Shown here: positions 54,030-61,785 of the stretch, in pieces
Layout of the letters: each line of letters opens with the position of its first letter
Position numbering within the stretch: position 1 is the stretch's first letter
Source of the DNA: Chachezhania sediminis
GTDB lineage: Bacteria > Pseudomonadota > Alphaproteobacteria > Rhodobacterales > Rhodobacteraceae
Length of the DNA: 64,000 nt
Assembly (NCBI RefSeq): GCF_009765275.1
Contig: NZ_VOPH01000006.1
Location: forward strand, 172,161 to 236,160
Direction: 5' to 3'
Notes under the pieces: model-generated
What the model was told of the DNA's origin: nothing
Database searches by the model: none
Seen by the model: the letters and a program-made list of their open reading frames with translations, nothing else
Made by a program: the position numbers and the translations under genes

Positions 54030-55180
54030 CACGCGGCCCCCCCGGCATAGACCAGCATCGCGTCCGGCGGACAGACCAGCGCGATGGCGGTGCCGCCCGC
54101 GATGTCCCGCGATCCGGCAGACGGCACGCGCGCGCGGATTTCCGTCCCGTCGGGCATGGCGGCGATGATCAGCGTGTCGGCCCCGGCATAGACGACCTCG
54201 CGGACCGTGGCGGGCAGGGCGCCCGGCGTGCCCGCCGGTGCCAGCGCCAGCCGTTCGGGCCGGAAGGCCAGAAGGGCCGCGCCCGGGGCCACCGGTTGGG
54301 GGAAGGCCTGCGGCGGCGGCACCAGACTGTCCCCCGAGGCAAGCGTTATCGTCGCGCCGTCCCATTGGCCGGGGATCAGGTTCATCTCTCCCACGAAGCT
54401 GGCGGCAAACAGATTGGCGGGGCGTTCGTACAGCTCGCGCGACGGCGACAGCTGCTGGATCTTCCCGTCCCGCAGGACCGCGACCCGGTCGGCCATGGTC
54501 AGCGCCTCGCCCTGGTCGTGGGTCACGAAAACGATGGTGATGCCCAGTTCCGAATGCAGCCGCTTGATTTCCAGCTGCATCTCCTCGCGCAGGTTCTTGT
54601 CCAGCGCGGACAGCGGTTCGTCCATCAGCAGAAGCTTGGGTTCGTAGACAATGGCGCGGGCCAGGGCGACGCGCTGCTGCTGGCCGCCCGACAGCTGTTT
54701 CGGGCTTCGGTCGCCGTAACCGCCCAGCCGGACAACTTCCAGCGCCGCATCGGCCCGGCGGCGGCGTTCGGCGGCCCCGATTCCGCGCATCTTCAGCGGA
54801 AAGGCCACGTTGTCGCGCACGTTCATGTGGGGGAACAGGGAATAGTGCTGGAACACCATGCCGATATCCCGCTTCTGCGGCGGCAGGCGGGTGCAGTCGC
54901 GCCCGTCGATCAGGATCTCTCCGCCCGTGGGCAGCTCGAATCCGGCCAGCATCATCAGGACGGTGGTCTTGCCCGACCCCGACGGGCCGAGCAGCGCCAC
55001 GAACTCACCGCTTTCGATGTCCATCGAAACGTCGGTGACCGCTGTCACGGATCCATAGGACTTGCCCAGCCCCCGTATCGATACACGCGCGCCTGTGGCC
55101 GAGTCCGAGGTCCGTGCGGGTGAGGCTGCTTCTGCAATCATCAATCGGTCCGTTGATCTGGTGGTGGTGTCGAGCGACAT
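54029..55180 (-). CDS. PotA-like ABC transporter ATPase
   Basis: The 383-residue ATPase has Walker A GPSGSGKTT (residues 65-73), Q-loop FQHYSLFPHM, signature LSGGQQQRVALARA, Walker B LLLMDEPLSALD, and a C-terminal TOBE domain (FVGEMNLIPGQWD, FRPERLAL). The first ~30 residues precede the fold and are variable; an ATG at residue 14 is an alternative start. It is first of the four-gene minus-strand operon and lies opposite the aminotransferase across a 318-bp regulatory gap. Confidence 0.93.
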   Translation of the reverse strand: MSLDTTTRSTDRLMIAEAASPARTSDSATGARVSIRGLGKSYGSVTAVTDVSMDIESGEFVALLGPSGSGKTTVLMMLAGFELPTGGEILIDGRDCTRLPPQKRDIGMVFQHYSLFPHMNVRDNVAFPLKMRGIGAAERRRRADAALEVVRLGGYGDRSPKQLSGGQQQRVALARAIVYEPKLLLMDEPLSALDKNLREEMQLEIKRLHSELGITIVFVTHDQGEALTMADRVAVLRDGKIQQLSPSRELYERPANLFAASFVGEMNLIPGQWDGATITLASGDSLVPPPQAFPQPVAPGAALLAFRPERLALAPAGTPGALPATVREVVYAGADTLIIAAMPDGTEIRARVPSAGSRDIAGGTAIALVCPPDAMLVYAGGAA

Positions 55181-55498
55181 GGCCGCAAGCTATCTGATAT
55201 ACCGAATAGCGCAAATCTTTCTGTGCTCCGCCAGAAAAAAATCGAATAATTTGGGCAAAATTTTGGTTGCTCCGCCTAAAATACAGCGGATTCCGCGGTC
55301 CGGAAACAAGAAAATCGCCCTTTTGTTTATGATCAAAACCCGATTCTTAGGTGAATCTTGAGGTTACTGGCAGGCGGCTGCGAAAATTGAGGTCAATCGA
55401 TCATGTCTACTTGACGAAGGGGTCTGAACGCGTGTTCTGGTATATCAAGTATGCAGTGCGCCGCTTCCGGCCCTGCCACACGACACAGGAGATTCTGG
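55181..55498. promoter_or_regulatory. Divergent control region with inverted TGATATACC pair
   Basis: TGATATACC lies at 55195-55203 and its exact reverse complement GGTATATCA at 55439-55447. In the transcribed direction each copy reads GGTATATCA: one is 15 bp before the potA-like ATG, the other 52 bp before the aminotransferase ATG. The rest is AT-rich (poly-A at 55234-55242), unlike the surrounding genome. TTGACG at 55411-55416 may be part of a promoter. No gene is seen here. Confidence 0.55.
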
Positions 55499-56752
55499 AT
55501 GACGGCCTCGATTCCCGGCTTGGTCCTGCACAAGGACGCCGCGCTGCGCCAACGGGCGGCACATGTGATTCCGGGCGGGATGTGGGGGCACATGCGCGCG
55601 GCGGCGGTGCCGGCGGGCTATCCCCAGTTCTTTGCCGGGGGCTACGGCGCGATCGTCACCGACGTGGACGGCAACGATTACATCGATTTCATGTGCAGCT
55701 GGGGTCCGATCATCCTGGGCCACAACCGGCCAGAGGTGGACGCGGCCGCCCGCGCGGCGATGGACGCGGGCGACATCCTGAACGGGCCCAGCGAACATGC
55801 GGTCGAACTGGCGGAACTTATGGTCGACACCGTGGCCCATGCCGACTGGGCGCTGTTCCAGAAGAACGGATCGGACGCGATGACCACCTGCGTGACGCTG
55901 GCGCGCGCGGGCACCGGCCGGCGCAAGGTGCTGGTGGCGCGCGGCGCTTATCACGGGGCGGTGCCCTGGTGTTCGCCTTCCGTGCTTGGCGTCACGGCCG
56001 AAGATCGGGCCCACCTGGACTATTTCGACTATAACGACGCCGCCAGCCTGGAAGCCGCGGTCGAAAAGGCGGGCGACGACCTAGCTGCTATCGTTGTGTC
56101 GTCCTTCCGCCATGATCTGGGAAAGCGGCAGGAACTGCCGGCACCCGATTTCGCCGCCGCCGCCCGCCGGCTGGCCACGGGAAGGGACGCGGCGCTGATT
56201 TTGGACGACGTGCGCGCAGGGTTCCGCCTGAACCTGGCCGGCAGCTGGGAGGGCGTGGGCATCCGCCCCGACCTGACCGCTTTTTCCAAGGCCATCGCAA
56301 ATGGTTATGCGCTGGCCGCCGTCACCGGCAACGAAAGGTTCCGCATGGCCGGAGCCGAGGCGTTCTTTACCGGGTCGTTCTGGTACGGCGCGGCCTCGAT
56401 GGCGGCAGCGGTCAAGACTATCGATATCCTGAAACGCGAAGACGGCCCCGCGCGGATAAACGCCGCCGGTATCCGCTTTCGCGACGGGCTGATCGCCGCC
56501 GGGGCGCGGAACGGGTACACCGTGGACATGTCCGGCCCGCCGGCCATGCCGATGATGCAGATCGCGGGCGACACCGATCACCGGATGGCCGAGGCGCTGT
56601 GCCAAGCGGCCCTGGCCCGCGGCGTCTATCTGCATCACAAGCATAACATGTTCCTGTCGCTTGCGCATGACGACGCGGTGATCGACCGTGCGCTGGCCGC
56701 CATCGACGACGCATTCGCAACCCTGGCCCGCGACGGACTTGCCATCGCCTGA
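55499..56752 (+). CDS. Class III aminotransferase (GSAM-like, PLP-dependent)
   Basis: The 417-residue protein starts at ATG 55499 after AGGAG. It resembles glutamate-1-semialdehyde aminomutase and ω-amino acid transaminases: VDGNDYIDFMCSWGPIILGH near residue 58, ALFQKNGSDAMTTCVTLAR (PLP phosphate region), LILDDVRAGFR with the PLP-pyridine Asp, and TAFSKAIANGYALAAV with Schiff-base K264. The normally conserved DEV reads DDV. It is unlikely to serve haem synthesis, because it sits between a transporter and an amidase-like gene. An amine or β-/ω-amino acid is the probable substrate. Confidence 0.85.
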   Translation: MTASIPGLVLHKDAALRQRAAHVIPGGMWGHMRAAAVPAGYPQFFAGGYGAIVTDVDGNDYIDFMCSWGPIILGHNRPEVDAAARAAMDAGDILNGPSEHAVELAELMVDTVAHADWALFQKNGSDAMTTCVTLARAGTGRRKVLVARGAYHGAVPWCSPSVLGVTAEDRAHLDYFDYNDAASLEAAVEKAGDDLAAIVVSSFRHDLGKRQELPAPDFAAAARRLATGRDAALILDDVRAGFRLNLAGSWEGVGIRPDLTAFSKAIANGYALAAVTGNERFRMAGAEAFFTGSFWYGAASMAAAVKTIDILKREDGPARINAAGIRFRDGLIAAGARNGYTVDMSGPPAMPMMQIAGDTDHRMAEALCQAALARGVYLHHKHNMFLSLAHDDAVIDRALAAIDDAFATLARDGLAIA

Positions 56753-56779
56753 CCTCCAGCCCCGAGGGATTTGACCGCC

Positions 56780-58444
56780 ATGCCCAAGACCACTTTCCCC
56801 TACCCCGAAAACGGCCCCCACGCGATCCGGCCCTGGGCCGTCCGCAAGGGCCACGGGGACGAACATTTCCTGTCGGACTACCGCTATATGGGGCCGCGCG
56901 AGGACCCGGACCTGCCGGAGGCCTTCGTCTACACGACGGCGATGTCCTTCGACCCGGGCGAAACGGTGGAGTTCCACGGATCGTCCACGGCCAAGACCTG
57001 GAACCTGCAGATCTACCGTGACGGCCATGTGCCGGAAATGGTGCACGAGGCCTTCGACCTGCCGGGCCGGTTCACGCCGACTTCTCCCACGGCCTACATG
57101 GACGGCTGCGACTGGCCGGTGGTGCACAGCTGGACGATCCCGAAGGACCAGAGGCCGGGTTTCTACCTAGTCGTGACGTCCTGCGTGCGTCCGTCGGGTG
57201 AACGCTTCCTGTCGCACCATTTCGTTGTCGTGCGGGCCACGCCGGAGACACAGCGGGGAAAGATCCTGCTGATGCTGTGTACCGGGACCTGGACGTCCTA
57301 CAACGACTGGGGCGGCGCGAACCATTACTTCGGGACCTGGGGGCCGAACGGCAACGAACCGTCGCCGCACCTGTCGCTGCACCGGCCGTGGACCCGGGGC
57401 TTGCTGTGGTTGCCCAAAGGCGCCGCGCGGGTGGCCCAGCCCCACGCGCCTGCGATGAACGACCTGACCGGTTATCCGTCGAAGGAATGGGGCTATTCCC
57501 AGGGCTTCGGCCAGTACTACGCCGCCGCCGGCTGGGCCCAGTTCGACCGTCACTTCGCGGTCTGGGCGGAAAAGGAAGGGTACGATTTCGACATCATCAC
57601 CCAGACCGACCTGCACTACCGGCCGGAAATCCTGGACCGTTACAGCTGTCTGGTGACGGTGGGCCATGACGAATACTGGTCCTGGGAAATGCGTCAGACG
57701 GTAGAGGACTTCGTCGAGAAGGGCGGCAATTTCAGCCGCTTCGGCGGCAACTTCCTGTGGCAGATCCGGCTGGAGGATGACGGCGCAAGGCAGGTCTGCT
57801 GGAAGGTCAAGGCGCCAGAGCACGACCCGATGGCGAAGGACCCGGCGACGAAACACCTGGCGACGGCTTCTTGGGAAAGCGGCATCGTGAACTGGCCCGG
57901 GGCGTCGACCACGGGCGTGAACGGCTGCCACGGCATGTATGCCAGCTGGGGCGGGTTCGCGCCGCGCGGATCGCGCGGGTTCACCGTCTACCGGCCCGAC
58001 CACTGGGCCTTCGACGGGACCGACCTGCGCTATGCCGACGTCTTCGGGGCCGAAGCCGGGATCTTCGGCTACGAGGTCGACGGTCTGGATTACACCGTCA
58101 CCAAGGGCTTGCCGTACCCCGTGGCGGCCCCCGGCGTGCCGGACAATATCGAGATCCTGGCGATGAGCCCCGCGACCCTGTTCGAATACGAGCACATGGG
58201 CCCGGGCTATCGCTATTATGTCCGGGATTCCGATCTGGTGGGCCTGGCCGAACTGGCGGAACCGCCCTACGAGGAGGCGCGGCGCAACTTCCAGTACGGC
58301 GCTGGCATGGTGGTCAGCATGACCCGCGGCAAGGGGGAAGTCTTCTGTGCCGGGACCTGCGAATGGGTCATGGGCCTGACGCGGCGGGACAGTTTCACGG
58401 AAGAGATCACCCGAAATGCGCTGGACCGCTTTTCGGCGTCCTGA
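56780..58444 (+). CDS. N,N-dimethylformamidase large-subunit-like protein
   Basis: The 554-residue protein resembles the C-terminal (DMFA2-type) part of the dimethylformamidase large subunit. An N-terminal β-sandwich (residues ~40-150) is followed by a glutamine-amidotransferase-like fold with VTVGHDEYWSWEMRQTVEDF, KGGNFSRFGGNFLWQIR and the TSYNDWGGANHYF stretch. DMFases use a mononuclear iron held by tyrosine and glutamate; the tyrosine in HDEYW could be a ligand. It is ~200 residues shorter than DmfA2 (~760), and no small-subunit gene is nearby. It lies 27 bp after the aminotransferase. Function: probably an amide or formamide hydrolase, not proven. Confidence 0.65.
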   Translation: MPKTTFPYPENGPHAIRPWAVRKGHGDEHFLSDYRYMGPREDPDLPEAFVYTTAMSFDPGETVEFHGSSTAKTWNLQIYRDGHVPEMVHEAFDLPGRFTPTSPTAYMDGCDWPVVHSWTIPKDQRPGFYLVVTSCVRPSGERFLSHHFVVVRATPETQRGKILLMLCTGTWTSYNDWGGANHYFGTWGPNGNEPSPHLSLHRPWTRGLLWLPKGAARVAQPHAPAMNDLTGYPSKEWGYSQGFGQYYAAAGWAQFDRHFAVWAEKEGYDFDIITQTDLHYRPEILDRYSCLVTVGHDEYWSWEMRQTVEDFVEKGGNFSRFGGNFLWQIRLEDDGARQVCWKVKAPEHDPMAKDPATKHLATASWESGIVNWPGASTTGVNGCHGMYASWGGFAPRGSRGFTVYRPDHWAFDGTDLRYADVFGAEAGIFGYEVDGLDYTVTKGLPYPVAAPGVPDNIEILAMSPATLFEYEHMGPGYRYYVRDSDLVGLAELAEPPYEEARRNFQYGAGMVVSMTRGKGEVFCAGTCEWVMGLTRRDSFTEEITRNALDRFSAS

Positions 58445-58519
58445 TCGAAGACATCCGCCCTTCCGCGACCGGGCGGGAGGGTGGGCGCTCCGGCCGAACG
58501 GGCAGCGGCCGCCCGCAGT

Positions 58520-58547
58520 CCTGAAGAATGGGGCCTGAAGAATGGGG
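58520..58547 (+). repeat. Perfect 14-bp tandem repeat, two copies
   Basis: CCTGAAGAATGGGG occurs twice without a gap in the convergent gap after the DMFase-like gene. It may reflect recent slippage. Confidence 0.8.
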
Positions 58548-58600
58548 CCCGACAGCGGGGTCGTCCGCTGTCCGGCCAAGCAGCCTGCCAGTGCAGGATC

Positions 58601-58695
58601 CGGAACGCCGTTCCGAAAGGCCCGCGAGGGTCCCGGTCAAAGCGCCCATTCCGATCCGCGGGCGGCTGTGACGCCATTTGGAACATTGTTCCAAA
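58601..58695. repeat. Pair of GGAAC/GTTCC palindromes with shared flank
   Basis: CGGAACGCCGTTCCG (58601-58615) is followed by AAAGGCCCGCG. TTTGGAACATTGTTCCAAA (58677-58695, a perfect 19-bp palindrome) is followed by CGGCCCGCG. The two units look like diverged copies. They sit in the 268-bp gap between convergent genes and could be terminator hairpins or protein sites. Confidence 0.65.
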
Positions 58696-58712
58696 CGGCC
58701 CGCGCCGGCATA

Positions 58713-59447
58713 TCATTCCTTGCGCTTCTTCCGTCCCGCGGGTGCCGGTGGCTTTGCCTCGATCCTAGCCAGGTGCATGCTCAGCGCCCGGCCGCCTTCG
58801 ATCAGGTCCATCTTGATCGCCTCGCGCAGGGCATAGGCGTCGCCGGCTTGGATCGCGTCCAGGATGTTCAGATGCTGGTGCCGGTCCGCATAGGTGGGCG
58901 CGGCCTGCGGATACAGTTCGGACAGGGTCGGCCCCAGCCGGATCCACAGGCCTTCCAGAACTTCTGTAAGGGTGGGCATTCCCGAATGCGCATAGATTCC
59001 GAAGTGGAAATCGAAATTCGCCTGCAGTGCGGTGGTCCAGTCGCCGCTTTCCTCGGCCTCGCGCAGGGCGCGGTGGGTGTCGCGCAGCTTCTCCTGCACC
59101 TCCGGTGTCAGGTGGGGCAGGGCCTTCTCGGCGGCCAGCGGTTCCAGCTTCATGCGGATGTCGCGGAGTTCCAGGTATTCCTTCGCGGTCAGGCGTCGCA
59201 CGCGGATATAGTACCGCGGCCGGATCTCGATCGCGCCGTCATGGGCCAGCTGGAACAGAGCTTCGCGCACCGGGGTTTCGGATGTTCCCATCTGCTGCGC
59301 CAAATCCCGCACCTTCAGGCGTTCGTGCGGCTTCAGTTCCGCCCGCATCAGCGCGGTGCGCAGCCGCAGATAGACGGTCTCGGACAGCGAGCCCTCTTCG
59401 GTGGCCGGTTCGACGGGCGTGCCGGCTGCGGGATCGGCGGTCAGCAT
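58713..59447 (-). CDS. GntR-family transcriptional regulator, FCD subfamily
   Basis: The 244-residue protein has a winged helix at residues ~20-85 (LSETVYLRLRTALMRAELKP, MGTSETPVREALFQLAHDGA). Its FCD domain (residues ~95-220) includes FDFHFGIYAHSGMPTL and the DRHQHLNILDAIQAGD helix with metal-binding histidines. ATG 59447 follows GGAAGGA; a longer frame lacks a good site. It lies in the middle of the transporter/aminotransferase/transketolase cluster and is the natural candidate to bind the repeated TGATATAYC motif. Confidence 0.9.
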   Translation of the reverse strand: MLTADPAAGTPVEPATEEGSLSETVYLRLRTALMRAELKPHERLKVRDLAQQMGTSETPVREALFQLAHDGAIEIRPRYYIRVRRLTAKEYLELRDIRMKLEPLAAEKALPHLTPEVQEKLRDTHRALREAEESGDWTTALQANFDFHFGIYAHSGMPTLTEVLEGLWIRLGPTLSELYPQAAPTYADRHQHLNILDAIQAGDAYALREAIKMDLIEGGRALSMHLARIEAKPPAPAGRKKRKE

Positions 59448-59640
59448 AGATGTCCTTCCTGGCCTAGGCGTCATGGCATCCCGCCCGCCTTGGGGCGCGG
59501 TGGTGCACAGACTGCCCGCATCGGCCGGGGTAATCCAGTGCCGCCGGTCATCCGTGCGCAACTGCGTGGGGGTCGTGTCGGGCCGCGTGGCGTTCCGGTC
59601 AAGCTCTTGCCTCTCTCTGCCTCCGGGATGCCGACAGGAT

Positions 59641-59656
59641 TTGACCGGTTGGTCAA
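59641..59656. promoter_or_regulatory. TTGACC-GGTT-GGTCAA inverted repeat upstream of gntR
   Basis: TTGACC (59641-59646) and GGTCAA (59651-59656) form a perfect inverted repeat around GGTT, 194 bp upstream of the gntR start. It sits in a 383-bp gap that has no gene. It could be an autoregulatory site or part of the gntR promoter. Confidence 0.45.
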
Positions 59657-59710
59657 GATTTCGCGTTGCGGGCCCAGATCTGTCGTCCACCATAGCAAAT
59701 TCCCATTCAA

Positions 59711-59803
59711 GATATATCAAAATATGCAGAAAATGCACTGCATTCGCGAGAATCTATTGATTCTGGCCGAAGATGGGTCGATTGTCGCGTAATATGATAT
59801 ATC
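59711..59803 (+). promoter_or_regulatory. Inverted TGATATATC pair before the transketolase genes
   Basis: GATATATCA (59711-59719) and TGATATATC (59795-59803) are exact reverse complements, 84 bp apart centre to centre. The proximal one is 28 bp before the transketolase ATG. The region is distinctly AT-rich. The same motif occurs before aapJ and, with one change, around 55.2-55.4 kb. Confidence 0.55.
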
Positions 59804-59830
59804 CGAAACCAGATCCTGCGGGGACCCGGA

Positions 59831-60697
59831 ATGCCCGAACCATCCAATGTCAGCCTTGAAGTCCTGAAGGACCGGGCAAAGTTCATCCGCACGGAAACCG
59901 TCCGCCTGTCGCGCATTGCGGGAGCGGGGCATTATTCGTCGACCTTCTCCTGCGCAGAGATCCTGTCGGCGCTCTATTATTCCCAGCTGAGGATCGAACC
60001 GTCGCGCCCCGACTGGGACGACCGCGACCGGTTCGTCATGTCCAAGGGACACGCGGCCATCGGGCTTTACCCGGTGCTGGCGGACCTGGGCTATTTCGAC
60101 CCGGCGGAACTGGAAACCTACACGAGGCTGGGTTCGAAATACGGCGATCACCCGGACATGAAGAAGGTGCGGGGGCTGGATTTCTCCTCCGGTTCGCTTG
60201 GGCACGGGCTGTCGGTGGGTCTTGGCATCGCGCTGGCCGGGCGGGTGCAGAAGAAGAATTACCGCACCTATGTCCTGCTGGGTGACGGAGAGATGGCCGA
60301 AGGCCAGATCTGGGAAGCGGCGATGGCCGCCGGTCACTTCAAGGCCGGCCACCTTGTGGCGCTGTTGGACCGCAACGGTCTGTGCATCGACGGTCATACC
60401 GAGGACATCATGTCGATCGAGCCCATCACCGACCGCTTCGCCAGCTTCGGCTGGGGCGTGCAGCGGTGCGACGGGCACGATCTGCCCCAGGTGCTTGATG
60501 CCTTTGCGCGGCTGCCGGACGGGACGACCGGCAAACCGCAGGTCATAGTCTTTGATACGGTCAAGGGGCGAGGGGTCAAGCGCATGGAAATGTCGCTCGA
60601 CTGGCATGTCGGAAACCTCGTGGGCGAGGACTACGACGACGTGATGGCGGAACTGGACGCCGGATTGAAACCCTATGAAGTGGAGCCGGCGGAATGA
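59831..60697 (+). CDS. Transketolase, N-terminal (TPP-binding) subunit
   Basis: The 288-residue protein carries the TPP/Mg site GDGEMAEGQIWEAAMAAGHF, then LLDRNGLCIDG, and the N-terminal SRIAGAGHYSSTFSCAEILS histidine region. Split transketolases of this type act as two-chain enzymes that move C2 units between sugar phosphates or other aldehydes. In catabolic operons the acceptor is often a non-standard aldehyde. It is coupled to the C-terminal subunit by ATGA and preceded by the inverted TGATATATC pair. Confidence 0.92.
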   Translation: MPEPSNVSLEVLKDRAKFIRTETVRLSRIAGAGHYSSTFSCAEILSALYYSQLRIEPSRPDWDDRDRFVMSKGHAAIGLYPVLADLGYFDPAELETYTRLGSKYGDHPDMKKVRGLDFSSGSLGHGLSVGLGIALAGRVQKKNYRTYVLLGDGEMAEGQIWEAAMAAGHFKAGHLVALLDRNGLCIDGHTEDIMSIEPITDRFASFGWGVQRCDGHDLPQVLDAFARLPDGTTGKPQVIVFDTVKGRGVKRMEMSLDWHVGNLVGEDYDDVMAELDAGLKPYEVEPAE

Positions 60698-61719
60698 GCA
60701 CCGAGATGCAGAACGAGGCCGAGATCTTTCGCGGCACCACTGAAGGAAGCACCAGTTTCAAGGACAGCCGGTCGGTCCGCGGCACGCCCAAGGCCGGGAT
60801 GCCGGCCTTCGTTCTGGGCGAGGAACTGGCGCAGATGGCTGCGACCGACGACCGGATCGTGGTCGCCACGGCGGACCTGGCGTCGGCCAACCGCACCAAC
60901 GACTTCCGCGAGGCGTACCCGGAACGGTTCTTCGACTTCGGCATCGCCGAGAAGAACATGATCACCTCGGCCGCGGGCATGGCCGCCTGCGGGCTGGTGC
61001 CCTATGTGGCGACCTTCGCCAGCTTTTCGGCCATCCTGGGCGCGGAACAGATCCGGACCGATTGCGCCTATCCCCGGATGAAGGTGCGGGTCGTGGGCAC
61101 CCACTCCGGCATGTCGATGGGGTTCTACGGCACGTCTCATCACGCGCTGGAAGATCTGGGGATGATGCGCACCATCGCCGATCTGACGGTGGTCTGTGCC
61201 ACGGATGCCAATCATCTGCGGGCGATCCTGCGCGTTTCGGCCGATCATCCCGGGGCCATGTACATCCGCCTGGGCCGCGGCCGCGATCCGGTGGTCTATG
61301 ACACCGTACCCGACATCACCATCGGCAAGGCGATCCGCCTGCGCGAAGGCACCGACCTGACGATCATCGCGACCGGCAGCCAGGTCCGCGCCAGCCTGGA
61401 TGCGGCCGAGGTGCTGGCCGGCAGGGGCCTGTCGGTCCGGGTCGTCGACATGCACACGATCAGCCCGCTGGACCGGAAGGAAATCGCGGCCGCCGCGCAG
61501 GAGACGAAAGCGATCCTGACCGTCGAGGAACACAACATCACCGGCGGACTAGGCACCGCGGTGGCCGAGGTGCTGGTCGACCTGCCCCGCGTGCCCTTCC
61601 TGCGCCACGGCGTGCCGGATCGGTTTGTCGAGGTCGGGCCACCGGCGGCGCTTTATGCCCATTACCGGCTGGACGCATCCGGACTGGTCGCGGTCGCGAC
61701 GGAGTTCCTGGGGCTTTGA
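60694..61719 (+). CDS. Transketolase, C-terminal (pyrimidine-binding) subunit
   Basis: The 341-residue protein has the Pyr domain with the catalytic glutamate in FFDFGIAEKNMITSAAGMA, the GTHSGMSMGFYGTSHHALED loop, and a C-terminal transketolase domain (TIIATGSQVRASLDAAEVLA, ILTVEEHNITGGLGTAVAEV). The first ~45 residues are a variable extension. It overlaps the N-terminal subunit gene by 4 bp. The pair is distinct from a housekeeping single-chain transketolase. Confidence 0.92.
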   Translation: MSTEMQNEAEIFRGTTEGSTSFKDSRSVRGTPKAGMPAFVLGEELAQMAATDDRIVVATADLASANRTNDFREAYPERFFDFGIAEKNMITSAAGMAACGLVPYVATFASFSAILGAEQIRTDCAYPRMKVRVVGTHSGMSMGFYGTSHHALEDLGMMRTIADLTVVCATDANHLRAILRVSADHPGAMYIRLGRGRDPVVYDTVPDITIGKAIRLREGTDLTIIATGSQVRASLDAAEVLAGRGLSVRVVDMHTISPLDRKEIAAAAQETKAILTVEEHNITGGLGTAVAEVLVDLPRVPFLRHGVPDRFVEVGPPAALYAHYRLDASGLVAVATEFLGL

Positions 61720-61730
61720 GCCCCTCCGCG

Positions 61731-61751
61731 CCGGGGCAGGTCCTGCCCCGG
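61731..61751. terminator. Hairpin between transketolase and PreA-like genes
   Basis: CCGGGGCAGG (61731-61740) and CCTGCCCCGG (61742-61751) form a 10-bp palindrome around a T; a stem of about eight pairs with a five-base loop is realistic. It lies between convergent stops and has no T-run. Confidence 0.6.
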
Positions 61752-61785
61752 GCCGCGCGGGGCACCCGCAGGGCCCCATGCCCTT

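Noticed and set aside
51254..55180. Naming the transporter potABCD for putrescine/spermidine
   Set aside because: The fold is right, but polyamine-binding residues could not be confirmed by eye. Related systems carry many other solutes.
55499..56752. Calling the class III aminotransferase hemL (glutamate-1-semialdehyde aminomutase)
   Set aside because: The catabolic neighbourhood, the DDV change and the shared operator argue against a haem biosynthesis role.
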